A stretch of DNA of 64,000 bases from an uncultured Persicobacter sp. (GTDB taxonomy: Bacteria; Bacteroidota; Bacteroidia; Cytophagales; Cyclobacteriaceae), in contig CANMKE010000001.1 in the NCBI GenBank assembly GCA_947498325.1, forward strand, positions 372,001-436,000, in the 5' to 3' direction. The notes below the pieces were generated by a model. That model ran no database searches, was not told where the DNA came from, and was given only the letters and a program-made list of their open reading frames with translations. Of this stretch, positions 17,429 through 25,713 are shown one piece after another. A program made the position numbers and the translations under genes. Positions within the stretch are counted from its first letter, which is position 1. The number at the start of each line of letters is the position of its first letter.

Positions 17429-17866
17429 TTAATCTTCGATAACCACGATTTTTTCAATTTTGTCGCCTTGGCGGATGTCATCAATAACATCTACACCCTC
17501 GATTACTTTACCGAAGCAAGTATGGTTGCGGTCAAGGTGCGAAGTGTTGTTTCTGCTGTGGCAGATGAAAAACTGCGACCCGCCAGTGTTGCGGCCAGCG
17601 TGTGCCATCGATAGTACTCCACGATCGTGGAATTGATTGTCACCAGTCAATTCACAGTCGATTGAATAACCTGGTCCACCTGCACCAGTGCCATCTGGGC
17701 AACCTCCCTGAATTACGAAATCAGGAATTACGCGGTGGAAAGTCAATCCGTCATAAAATCCTTCTTTAGAAAGTTTGATGAAATTTTCGACAGTTTTTGG
17801 TGCGTCGTTTTCATAAAAGGAAACGGTCATCATTCCTTTTTCCGTGTGGATTTCTGCTTTAGCCAT
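17429..17866 (-). CDS. Cyclophilin-type peptidyl-prolyl isomerase
   Basis: A compact 145-residue cyclophilin, cytoplasmic because it lacks a signal peptide. Core residues are present: FHRVIPDFVIQGGCPDGTGAGGPGY-type segment containing the catalytic Arg (HRVIPDF) and SMAHAGRNTGGSQFFI. It assists folding by isomerising Xaa-Pro bonds. Divergent from the small gene to its right. Confidence 0.94.
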   Translation of the reverse strand: MAKAEIHTEKGMMTVSFYENDAPKTVENFIKLSKEGFYDGLTFHRVIPDFVIQGGCPDGTGAGGPGYSIDCELTGDNQFHDRGVLSMAHAGRNTGGSQFFICHSRNNTSHLDRNHTCFGKVIEGVDVIDDIRQGDKIEKIVVIED

Positions 17867-17937
17867 TGTTGCTAACTTAAAATTATAAACTAAATAATGT
17901 TTTTTACCAGTTGCTCTAATTATTTTAGGCTGATTAT

Positions 17938-17968
17938 TTTGCTAAGTTTTTTTGTTCTATTATATTTG
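17938..17968 (+). promoter_or_regulatory. Bacteroidota-type promoter before the small gene at 17998
   Basis: TTTG at 17938-17941, a 19-base spacer, then TATATTTG at 17961-17968: a full match to the consensus. The start point would be near 17975, giving a leader of about 23 bases and probably driving both the small gene and the XRE/S24 regulator. Confidence 0.65.
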
Positions 17969-17997
17969 GTATATAACAAAGCTAAAAAATATAGCCC

Positions 17998-18306
17998 ATG
18001 CGTATCAGTAGCCAAAAGTTAAAAAGAATCTTGGAGGGTAACCTCACCTTGACTTTGGACGCAAAAAAACTAAAATCAGGGAATTTTCAAATTAAATTCC
18101 TCATTCATGAACAGGAGGAGCAAGTACTTTACGGGTACCTTCTGAAAGCGATTTCTGACTTTAGTCTTGAGCAAGAAGAGATTGTGAGTGAAATTGAGTT
18201 TAGAATTCTTTCGTTGTGCAAGGATGATTATTTTCAACACAGCCACCTGTACGGGATTGGGCAGAGGCGCCGTGCCGAAGATTTTATGATATATATGTCA
18301 GCCTAA
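17998..18306 (+). CDS. Small hypothetical protein upstream of the S24 regulator
   Basis: A 102-residue protein that I do not recognise. It is soluble, begins with a basic helix (RISSQKLKRILEGN) and ends with an Arg-rich segment (GIGQRRRAEDFMIYMSA). It is 12 bases upstream of the XRE/S24 gene and under one clear promoter, so a role with that regulator is likely, for example as a partner or antirepressor, but this is only inferred from position. Confidence 0.65.
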   Translation: MRISSQKLKRILEGNLTLTLDAKKLKSGNFQIKFLIHEQEEQVLYGYLLKAISDFSLEQEEIVSEIEFRILSLCKDDYFQHSHLYGIGQRRRAEDFMIYMSA

Positions 18307-18318
18307 AATTTAACAATT

Positions 18319-19131
18319 ATGTCTTTAGTAAGTGAAAACCTGCGGTGGTTAAGAAGACACCGTGGCCTGACTCAGGGTCAGTTGGCCGATGCAGTACAAA
18401 TTAAGCGCTCATTAGTTGGGGCTTATGAAGAAGGGCGTGCGGATCCAAGAATTCATAACCTGATCAACATCACCCAGTTTTTTGGGGTGTCTGTAGATCA
18501 GATGGTGAAAAGGGATTTCTGTCGGGAAGGCGATAAAATTCTTAAAGAGAATCGGTACGGAAAAAAGGAAGCCAAAAGAGGTGAGCGGGTACTGGCCATT
18601 ACGGTCAATTCAAACAATGATGAAAATATTGAGCTGGTACCTCAAAAAGCTTCAGCAGGCTACCTGAATGGTTATATGGACCCTGAGTATATTGGGGAGT
18701 TGCCGAAATTCAACCTGCCAAATTTACGCAAAAATGGGACCTTCCGCGCTTTTGAGATCAATGGCGATTCTATGCTGCCTTTAGAGTCTGGGACCATCAT
18801 TGTAGGCCGTTTTCTTGATAACCTGTATCAGGTTCGGAGTGGCAAAACCTATATTGTTGTGACCAAGAAAGAGGGGGTGGTTTACAAGCGGGTTTTTAAT
18901 TACCTTGAAGACAAGAGGTCGCTTTATCTGGTATCGGATAACCTTCAGTATTCTGCTTATGAGGTGCATGCCGACGATGTGCTTGAGGTATGGGAATCGA
19001 AAGCTTTCATCAGTGTGAAATTTCCAGAAGCAGTGAATGAGGTGGAGGAGATCGAAGAGATGGACCTGAAAGAGTTGAGTAAAATGGTCATGCACCTGAA
19101 AGAAGAAATCATTAAGCTTAAAAGTGAATGA
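18319..19131 (+). CDS. XRE-family repressor with S24 (LexA-like) peptidase domain
   Basis: A 270-residue regulator. The XRE helix-turn-helix is at residues 5-60 (RRHRGLTQGQLADAVQIKRS). The C-terminal S24 domain keeps a serine in NGDSMLP (Ser151) and a lysine in VVYKRV (Lys190), the catalytic dyad of LexA and phage CI. An Ala-Gly pair at 113-114 (KASAGYL) sits 37-38 residues before Ser151, close to the spacing in LexA, so self-cleavage is plausible. Proteins of this type in Bacteroidota are often stress or SOS-like regulators. A short coiled-coil tail (KELSKMVMHLKEEIIKL) follows. Confidence 0.88.
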   Translation: MSLVSENLRWLRRHRGLTQGQLADAVQIKRSLVGAYEEGRADPRIHNLINITQFFGVSVDQMVKRDFCREGDKILKENRYGKKEAKRGERVLAITVNSNNDENIELVPQKASAGYLNGYMDPEYIGELPKFNLPNLRKNGTFRAFEINGDSMLPLESGTIIVGRFLDNLYQVRSGKTYIVVTKKEGVVYKRVFNYLEDKRSLYLVSDNLQYSAYEVHADDVLEVWESKAFISVKFPEAVNEVEEIEEMDLKELSKMVMHLKEEIIKLKSE

Positions 19132-19135
19132 TTCG

Positions 19136-19166
19136 TTGGTGCATTTAAGACTTTATCGTAATTTTG
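19136..19166 (+). promoter_or_regulatory. Bacteroidota-type promoter for the DUF3127 gene
   Basis: TTG at 19136-19138, a 20-base spacer, then TAATTTTG at 19159-19166. The start point would be near 19173, with a leader of about 26 bases. Confidence 0.65.
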
Positions 19167-19198
19167 ACTTTAATAGAAATTAGAAAAAGCAATTTAAT

Positions 19199-19582
19199 AT
19201 GAATATCCAAGGCAAACTGATTGAAATTTATCCCGTTCAGAACGTTTCTGATCGTTTTCGTAAACGTGAATTTGTAATTGAATATGCTGATAATCCTCAG
19301 TATCCACAGTTTATCAAATTTGAATTTACTCAGGACGCATGTGAAGAGTTGGATAAATACCAAACAGGGCAGGATGTGAACGTAGAGTTCAATTTACGTG
19401 GCCGCAAGTGGGTGAACCCTCAGGGCCAGGCAGTGTATTTCAATACGTTGCAAGCGTGGAGATTGGCTCCAGCAACTGCAGGTGCCCCAGCTCCTGAAGC
19501 TCCGTCTGCTGTTCCTCCAGCACCAACGATGCCTCCTATGGTAGGAAACGACTCATCAAGCGATGATGATTTGCCATTTTAA
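19199..19582 (+). CDS. DUF3127 protein, OB-fold/SSB-like
   Basis: A 127-residue protein of the DUF3127 family, which resembles a short single-stranded DNA-binding OB fold: strands IQGKLIEIYPVQNVS, REFVIEY, FIKFEFT and VNVEFNLRGRKW. As in SSB proteins, a Pro/Ala-rich flexible linker is followed by an acidic tip (SSDDDLPF), very like the SSB C-terminal tail that recruits repair proteins. Nucleic-acid binding is therefore likely but not shown. Own promoter and terminator. Confidence 0.85.
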   Translation: MNIQGKLIEIYPVQNVSDRFRKREFVIEYADNPQYPQFIKFEFTQDACEELDKYQTGQDVNVEFNLRGRKWVNPQGQAVYFNTLQAWRLAPATAGAPAPEAPSAVPPAPTMPPMVGNDSSSDDDLPF

Positions 19583-19602
19583 GATGGTTTAGATAAATTG
19601 AG

Positions 19603-19637
19603 ATCCCCAAGCCCTTTTGGTTTTGGGGATTTTTTTT
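19603..19637 (+). terminator. Terminator of the DUF3127 gene
   Basis: An 8-bp GC-rich stem (19603-19610 with 19623-19630) followed by a run of eight T. Confidence 0.75.
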
Positions 19638-19702
19638 ACAAAATTTTTCGGCATACCTGTTCTCAGCGGGTATTTCCAGCACTAATCAAACAACATCAAC
19701 CC

Positions 19703-22177
19703 ATGAAATCGCTTTTTCTAAGCTTTTTGGCCCTTTTGCTCACTGTGCCTGTTTTCAGTCAGACAAAAGCGGCCGCAGAAACCCTTCTGAAATTACAACA
19801 ACTGCCCGTGGCATCTCGGGTGCTGTATATGGCTGCGCATCCCGACGATGAAAACACCCGCCTGATCAGTTATTTGCAAAATGTGGAACATATTGAAACC
19901 GCTTACCTGTCCCTTACGCGAGGTGATGGAGGGCAGAACCTGATCGGCCCTGAACTTTGGGAGGGGCTGGGGTTGATTCGTACGCAGGAGTTGCTTGCCG
20001 CCCGTTCCGTGGATCATGGGCAGCAGTTTTTTTCCCGAGCGTATGATTTTGGCTACTCAAAACACCCTGACGAAACGTTTGAGTTCTGGAAGAAAGATGC
20101 TGTTCTGAGTGATGTGGTAAAGGTGATTCGTGAGTTTCGACCTGACGTTATCATTACCCGATTTCCGACGATCCCCGGGATAACGCACGGCCACCATACG
20201 GCATCGGCGATTTTGGCTCTTGAAGGTGCGGAAGCCGCAGCAAACCCAAAATTGTTCAAGCAGTGGGGCGCGGCGCACCAGGTAAAGCGTGTTTTATGGA
20301 ACACTTCTTCCTGGTTTTACCGAGATCATGAAGAGGATTTTAAAAAGTTGGAAACCCTGAAAGTGGATATTGGACGTTATCAGCCTTTATTGGGAACATC
20401 GGTGGCTGAATTGGCGGCCCTGAGTAGGAGTCAGCATAAAAGTCAGGGTTTTGGGACAATGGCCTACCCTGGGGAAATGCCAGAATATTTTCAGGCACTT
20501 GACGGGCAGGCGCTTCCTGCTTCAATAATGGAAAGTGTTGACCAGTCCTGGGGCCGGTTTGCTGGGGGGGAGGCCCTCATGCCATTGGTGAGCAAAATTT
20601 TATCTTCCTTCTCGGTGGTGAATCCGGCAGCTTCTGTAAAAGATTTATTGCAATTAAGGACTGCTCTTCAGAAGTCGCCATCAAGTTTTTGGCAACAGCA
20701 AAAGCTGCAAGAGGTGGATGGGATTATTACCGACTGCCTTGGCCTATTTGCGCAGTTGGAATTGCCTGCTGCGGAAGTATATCCTACTGAACAATTGAAA
20801 GCGACATTAAAGCTATCGACACCTTTTGATGTTGATGTGAAGGTAGATAAAATCATGGTTTCTCAAATCGGGGAATGGAGAATTGATGAAAAACTTTCAG
20901 CGAACGAGTTGTACCAACAAAAAATAGATTTTGCAATACCTGCCAATTTTCCACTGTCCCAACCTTATTGGTTAAGAAATGCGCATTCTGCAGGAATGTT
21001 TAAGGTGACTAATGCACAACTTATTGGCGATGCCCAGAATGCGCCAACATTTTTAGCGAAACTGTTAGTGAAGGTTTCAGGGCAGGAATTCAGCCTGAAT
21101 ATTCCTGTCGTTTATCAGTCATCAGACCCTGTTAAGGGATTAATCAGAAAACCAGTGTTGGTAACGCCAATGGTGGAAATTCAGCCAAACGTTCAAGAGG
21201 TGATTTTTGGTAATCAGCAGCAGAAAACTTTGCAGGTGAAGTTGAAGTCAAAGCAAAAGGTGAAGGGGATACTAAAAGTGGAATCGCCAAAGAATTGGGG
21301 GGTAACCACTGCTGAATTTCCATTGACGCTAAATAGCCAATCCCAATCGATTACCGTGAAAATCAACAGCCCTGAAAAAGCGGCAAACGGTTTCTTGAAG
21401 TTTACTTTTGTTTCGGATCAGGGCGCAATTTTCGATCAGTATGTTCAGCGAATTGAATACGATCATATCCCTACCCAAATGATGGTAAAGGATGCGAAAG
21501 TCAGTCTGAAGAAAATGAAACTTGAAGTGCCTGACCGTGAGATTGGTTATATCATGGGGGCAGGGGATCTGATTCCTGAAGCACTCAGGGAGGTGGGGAT
21601 GTCAGTAAAAATGATCGATGTCGATAAAAACAAGCGCGTGCAGCTACAAGGACTCGATGTGGTGATTCTGGGCGTGCGTGCTTTAAATACCCTGCCACAA
21701 ATGAAGGATTGGATGCCTTCGTTAATCGAATTTGTAGCTCAGGGCGGTACGGTGATCACGCAATACAATACTTCGCACAGGTTAAAAACAGATCAAATTG
21801 GGCCTTATCCGCTGAAATTAGGCAGAAACCGTGTTACGAATGAATTGGCAAAGGTGTCTTTTGTAGATGCTAAGCACCCCGTACTGAATAACTTCAATAA
21901 AATTGGGCAGGATGATTTCAGTGGCTGGGTACAGGAAAGAGGATTGTATTTTCCTCAGGAATGGGACAAAGCTTATCAGCCAATACTCCGCATGGCAGAT
22001 GATGGAGAAAGCCCTCTTGAATCCGCCTTGTTGGTTGCTCAGCACGGAAAAGGTGTTTTTGTCTATACCTCATTAAGCTTCTTTCGGGAGCTTCCGGCTG
22101 GAGTAAATGGCGCATATCGCCTGTTTAGCAATATTATTGGATTGCAACAGGATCAATTTATGGCCGACGGTAAGTAA
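19703..22177 (+). CDS. Secreted PIG-L family deacetylase
   Basis: An 824-residue exported protein. A signal peptide (residues 1-19, ending VPVFSQ) precedes a PIG-L/LmbE N-acetylglucosaminyl deacetylase domain with the metal motif AHPDDE and a distal GHHTAS. The long C-terminal region is beta-rich, and its last part resembles a ThuA/glutamine-amidotransferase-like fold (DVVILGVRALNTLP, FVAQGGTVITQYNTS). It may deacetylate an amino sugar outside the cytoplasm. I reject the 35 extra residues of the frame from 19598: the ATG at 19703 gives a clean signal peptide. Its 3' end overlaps the convergent HAD gene by 20 bases. Confidence 0.85.
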   Translation: MKSLFLSFLALLLTVPVFSQTKAAAETLLKLQQLPVASRVLYMAAHPDDENTRLISYLQNVEHIETAYLSLTRGDGGQNLIGPELWEGLGLIRTQELLAARSVDHGQQFFSRAYDFGYSKHPDETFEFWKKDAVLSDVVKVIREFRPDVIITRFPTIPGITHGHHTASAILALEGAEAAANPKLFKQWGAAHQVKRVLWNTSSWFYRDHEEDFKKLETLKVDIGRYQPLLGTSVAELAALSRSQHKSQGFGTMAYPGEMPEYFQALDGQALPASIMESVDQSWGRFAGGEALMPLVSKILSSFSVVNPAASVKDLLQLRTALQKSPSSFWQQQKLQEVDGIITDCLGLFAQLELPAAEVYPTEQLKATLKLSTPFDVDVKVDKIMVSQIGEWRIDEKLSANELYQQKIDFAIPANFPLSQPYWLRNAHSAGMFKVTNAQLIGDAQNAPTFLAKLLVKVSGQEFSLNIPVVYQSSDPVKGLIRKPVLVTPMVEIQPNVQEVIFGNQQQKTLQVKLKSKQKVKGILKVESPKNWGVTTAEFPLTLNSQSQSITVKINSPEKAANGFLKFTFVSDQGAIFDQYVQRIEYDHIPTQMMVKDAKVSLKKMKLEVPDREIGYIMGAGDLIPEALREVGMSVKMIDVDKNKRVQLQGLDVVILGVRALNTLPQMKDWMPSLIEFVAQGGTVITQYNTSHRLKTDQIGPYPLKLGRNRVTNELAKVSFVDAKHPVLNNFNKIGQDDFSGWVQERGLYFPQEWDKAYQPILRMADDGESPLESALLVAQHGKGVFVYTSLSFFRELPAGVNGAYRLFSNIIGLQQDQFMADGK

Positions 22178-22733
22178 CCCACTGCTGTGAGGTCTGTTGA
22201 TTATTTGAATAAATGATCACTTCTGAGTAATATTCAGGAGTGATCTTTTGTTTGATCCAATTCATCTGAAGGGTATCGTTGATGGAGGAATACCTGAGTG
22301 TTCCCGTCAGCAAGTCGTTTTTTTGTTCCAGTTCGTTACCCAATAGTAAGCCGAGCTTTTCTCTGCACCAACTAAAGAGTAGGTTTTTGGGCAAGGAGGT
22401 CATGAAAACGATTTGATGTTCCAAAAGCTGGTGAAACCGAATTTTATTGACCGTAGTGTCTGGAAGTAATAACGATTCATGAGCATCAAAGAATCTTTTC
22501 GATTGTTCTTCAAGTATATATTGATTGACACCCTTAAAGTATTTAGCAGCAAGCTCTGTGAGCATTTGCTTTTCAGAAATTAAATTTGCTTGAATTAATT
22601 TCTTATAAAAATACAATGTTGTCCGATCAATAAATCCGTGTTTTCTTCCCTTCAGGAATGGAATGAAAGAAGATAGGAATTTGGAAGGTGGAATAACATT
22701 GTCCAAATCGAATATGACTAAGGTAGGCTCCAT
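22158..22733 (-). CDS. HAD-superfamily protein with a degenerate third motif
   Basis: HAD phosphatase-like protein of about 191 residues. Motif I is FDLDNVI and motif II lies in FMTSLP; a helical cap fills residues about 25-90, resembling the SerB/IB group. The expected GDSxxD of motif IV, which binds Mg2+, is replaced by YSNNQQT, and the chain stops soon after. It may be inactive or truncated. The start may be the ATG at 22733 or one 13 codons earlier at 22772. No partner gene is evident. Confidence 0.65.
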   Translation of the reverse strand: MEPTLVIFDLDNVIPPSKFLSSFIPFLKGRKHGFIDRTTLYFYKKLIQANLISEKQMLTELAAKYFKGVNQYILEEQSKRFFDAHESLLLPDTTVNKIRFHQLLEHQIVFMTSLPKNLLFSWCREKLGLLLGNELEQKNDLLTGTLRYSSINDTLQMNWIKQKITPEYYSEVIIYSNNQQTSQQWVTYRRP

Positions 22734-22967
22734 GCGTATTTTATTAACCGAGTTCTGTATATCAACACGCATTAAAGGGATTTTGTCTGATTGGAAAGGA
22801 AAAAGATGACCATATTCGGTAAATTCATTTTATAAAGTATAAAGAAAGTAAAAATAGGTCTAAGTGAGGAATCAATAAAAAGCAGTACACTTTAGCAAAC
22901 CAATTTATATATTGAATTAGTTATATTTTTTGTTGATCTTAAAAGCGGGCCATGTATCAGTTGAATT

Positions 22968-23384
22968 ATGAAAATAGCGATAGATTTTGACGGAACAATT
23001 GTAGAGGATGCTTATCCTGAAATAGGCCGACCTATGATGTTTGCTTTTGAAACCATGAAGGAGTTGCAAAAACAGGGGCATCAGTTGGTGTTATGGACTT
23101 ACCGCAGGGGGCAACCATTACGGGATGCGGTGGCCTTCTGTGAGGAGCATGGGATTAATTTTTATGCTGTGAATGAAAGTTACCCCGGAGAATCTATGGA
23201 GGGCATCAGTCGTAAAATTGATGCGGAGATATTTATCGATGACCGTAATATTGGCGGTTTTCTGGGCTGGAGTAAAGTTTGGGAACTATTGAATGCTGAC
23301 CAGCCTGAGATGCATTTTGTGGATTTTGAGGCCCATCAGAATTATAAACAGGAAAAGAGTTTTTGGAGGAAAATTTTCGGGTAA
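22968..23384 (+). CDS. HAD-like hydrolase of the BT_0820 type
   Basis: A small 138-residue HAD protein with motif I DFDGTIVED at residues 6-14, motif II VLWTYR and the acidic motif IV FIDDRNIGG. It lacks a large cap domain, like the structurally known Bacteroides protein BT_0820, whose substrate is uncertain. The last codons abut the Nudix gene (stop at 23382-23384, next ATG at 23387), so the two are co-translated or at least co-transcribed. Confidence 0.85.
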   Translation: MKIAIDFDGTIVEDAYPEIGRPMMFAFETMKELQKQGHQLVLWTYRRGQPLRDAVAFCEEHGINFYAVNESYPGESMEGISRKIDAEIFIDDRNIGGFLGWSKVWELLNADQPEMHFVDFEAHQNYKQEKSFWRKIFG

Positions 23385-23386
23385 AT

Positions 23387-23920
23387 ATGAAATTTTGCAG
23401 TCATTGTGGCAGTTCCAATATGGTCATGAAAACACCTGTTGGAGATCATCGGCACCGTTTTACGTGTGACGATTGTGGTGCCATTCATTATCAAAATCCT
23501 CGGGTAATCGCTGGTTGCCTGATTGAACAGGACGAAAAAGTGCTGCTTTTGCGCCGTGAAATAGCACCACAGGCAGGCTTGTGGAATTTGCCCGCGGGTT
23601 TTCTGGAAAATGGGGAAACTGTTCGGGAAGGGGCCATGCGGGAAACACGTGAGGAGGCAATGGCTGAAGTAGACTTGGAGTATTTACATGTGGTGTATAA
23701 TCTTCCGCAATTTCATCAGGTGTATCTGATTTATTATGGTGCTTTGCCACAGGGCAGGTTTGGCGCGGGAGAAGAAACGCTTGAAGCCCGATTTTTCGAT
23801 AAGTCGGAAATTCCATGGGACGAGATTGCTTTTGAAAGCACCAAATACGCCCTGGAAAAATGGCTCAGCAGAAAGCCCGGCGATCGGCAGGTGTATGAGG
23901 GGAGTTTATCCCAAAAATAA
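23387..23920 (+). CDS. Nudix hydrolase with N-terminal zinc ribbon
   Basis: A 177-residue protein with a four-Cys zinc ribbon (CSHCGS and CDDCGA) and a Nudix domain. The Nudix box reads GFLENGETVREGAMRETREE, correct for the catalytic Glu residues, though the Gly usually found after EE is replaced by Met. This ribbon-Nudix layout is typical of NADH/ADP-ribose pyrophosphatase relatives. I use the ATG at 23387, preceded by GGAGGA at 23365-23370, rather than the longer frame starting inside the HAD gene. Confidence 0.88.
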   Translation: MKFCSHCGSSNMVMKTPVGDHRHRFTCDDCGAIHYQNPRVIAGCLIEQDEKVLLLRREIAPQAGLWNLPAGFLENGETVREGAMRETREEAMAEVDLEYLHVVYNLPQFHQVYLIYYGALPQGRFGAGEETLEARFFDKSEIPWDEIAFESTKYALEKWLSRKPGDRQVYEGSLSQK

Positions 23921-23950
23921 AAGAAGATCGGCCTAACCGATCTTCTTTTT
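23921..23950. terminator. Bidirectional terminator between the Nudix gene and oxyR
   Basis: An 11-bp perfect stem (23921-23931 with 23937-23947), 5-base loop and T-run. It lies between two convergent genes. Confidence 0.85.
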
Positions 23951-23955
23951 GTCAT

Positions 23956-24894
23956 TTATTTCCATTCTACAATGTTGCCTCCATTGGCAGAGAGCATACT
24001 TTCAGGAACAGATTTTTTAAGTTCCTCTTCCAGTAATTTTATCAGCTTCTTTTTCGCAAAGTTGCGTGTATAAATCATACTGATCTCGCGGTATTGTTTC
24101 TGTTCTCCCATTACCTTGAGTTGCTCGGCTTTAATGCCTTCAGTGCCCAGTTCAGGCAGTACCGTAAAGCCTCCTTCGGTATCAACAATTTTTCGAAGCG
24201 TCTCTAAAGAACCGCTCTCAAACTCAAAGCCTGGCAAGCTGTTGTTTTTGCTGATCTTACAAATATTCAGCATCTGATTCCGGAAACAGTGGCCTTCAGA
24301 AAGTAACCAAATTCTTTCCCCTTTCAGGTATTCAGGCGTGATCGGCGTATCAATTTGATTGATATGCTGCTCGTTGAAGTATAAAAATAACTCTTCGTAA
24401 AATAAAGGAATTTCTTCTACCTCAGCCTCGTCGAGTGGCGTCACCAAAATCGCAACATCCAGGGTATCATTCTTCAATGATTTCAGGATGTTATCAGTAA
24501 GCATTTCCTTGATGGTCAGCTTAACGTTCGGAAAAGCTTTATAGAAATTCCCAATGAATCTCGGGATCAGGTAAGGGGCGATCGTTGGAATAATCCCCAC
24601 TTTCAGCTCTCCTGAAACAGTTTCGCGGTAATCCTGAAGAATATCGTTGATTCTTTCCACCTCATTCAGTACCGTTCGCGATTGTGCTATGATTTTTGCA
24701 CCGGCGTCCGTCGGAATGATGGGTTGCTTTGTACGGTCAAAAATCGTTACCCCTAATTGGTCTTCGAGCTTTTTGATCTGCATACTCAAAGTAGGCTGAG
24801 TAACAAAGCAGTGTTCGGCAGCCGTAACAAAATGGCGGTGGGTATCCACCGCCACAATGTACTCCATCTGCGTGATTGATATGTTAAGCATCAT
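23956..24894 (-). CDS. oxyR: Peroxide sensor OxyR (LysR family)
   Basis: LysR-type activator of 312 residues. A winged helix-turn-helix lies at residues 5-60, with the substrate-binding-like sensor domain after it. Cys203 and Cys212 in GHCFRNQMLNIC keep the exact spacing of the redox cysteines of E. coli OxyR (199 and 208), so peroxide sensing by disulfide formation is very likely. Target genes such as catalase or Dps are not in the window. It lies 61 bases downstream of the GNAT gene and may be co-transcribed with it. Confidence 0.92.
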   Translation of the reverse strand: MMLNISITQMEYIVAVDTHRHFVTAAEHCFVTQPTLSMQIKKLEDQLGVTIFDRTKQPIIPTDAGAKIIAQSRTVLNEVERINDILQDYRETVSGELKVGIIPTIAPYLIPRFIGNFYKAFPNVKLTIKEMLTDNILKSLKNDTLDVAILVTPLDEAEVEEIPLFYEELFLYFNEQHINQIDTPITPEYLKGERIWLLSEGHCFRNQMLNICKISKNNSLPGFEFESGSLETLRKIVDTEGGFTVLPELGTEGIKAEQLKVMGEQKQYREISMIYTRNFAKKKLIKLLEEELKKSVPESMLSANGGNIVEWK

Positions 24895-24955
24895 ATGATG
24901 TTCTAATAATTGCTATTGGCGTAAATTAGATTCAACAGATCAATTATCCAAAATA

Positions 24956-25507
24956 TCAGGCCATTTTAGCTGTGATTTCTTGCTCGAGTAAACCTAATAT
25001 AATTAAATCTTCATATCGGTCGTAAAACCATTCTGATTGCCGCAGTTTGCCTTCAATATTAAAGCCAAGTCTTTCTGCAAAACGGAGGGTGTCCTGATGT
25101 CCACTTTTGCATCTGATCTCCAGGCGGTTCAGCTTCCAGTTCATAAATCCAAACTGAATCACCTGCTGGGTGGCATTTTTGGCAATCCCTTTTTTCTGGG
25201 CTTCCTGGTCAAGCCAAATACTCAGCTGGCCTGTTTTATTGTGCTGGTCGATGTCATAGATTCCTACATTGCCAATGAGCTGATCCTGCTTAAATATCCC
25301 ATACATAATGCCCTGCTCGTTTTTCATTTTTTGGTCGTAAGTAGAAATGAAATGCGCAATTTGCTTTTGGTTTTTCTGAATTTCCACCCAGGGGAAGTGC
25401 TGCCGTAGGAAGTTTCGATTTTTATCAATAAGACTCAGTAAGTCTTCAGTGTGTGTTAAATTTAAAGGGACCAATTTAATCATCGGAGAAATCTCAATCG
25501 CTACCAT
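24956..25507 (-). CDS. GNAT family N-acetyltransferase (RimJ/RimL type)
   Basis: A 183-residue acetyltransferase of the RimJ/RimL-like group: FLRQHFPWV near the N-terminus, LIGNVGIYDID, then the acetyl-CoA loop QEAQKKGIAKNATQQVI and LEIRCKSGHQDTLRFAERLGF. The substrate may be a ribosomal protein N-terminus or a small amine. A second in-frame ATG at 25483 would remove 8 residues and is equally possible. Confidence 0.85.
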   Translation of the reverse strand: MVAIEISPMIKLVPLNLTHTEDLLSLIDKNRNFLRQHFPWVEIQKNQKQIAHFISTYDQKMKNEQGIMYGIFKQDQLIGNVGIYDIDQHNKTGQLSIWLDQEAQKKGIAKNATQQVIQFGFMNWKLNRLEIRCKSGHQDTLRFAERLGFNIEGKLRQSEWFYDRYEDLIILGLLEQEITAKMA

Positions 25508-25713
25508 ATTGTTCAGTCAGGTTATTTATACATATTACTGATGATGAGAATGAATGTTTGGTATTGGAAAAAAATTACAGTATTCATCATTTTTTCAGAT
25601 GATTATTGCTAATTCATTTGTTAAAACAATAAAATCGTAAGATCTTAACACCATATTTGGAAGGCATTAATACAAATTCATGCAGTTGGGGAACTGCTTA
25701 ATTGTTGAGTATT

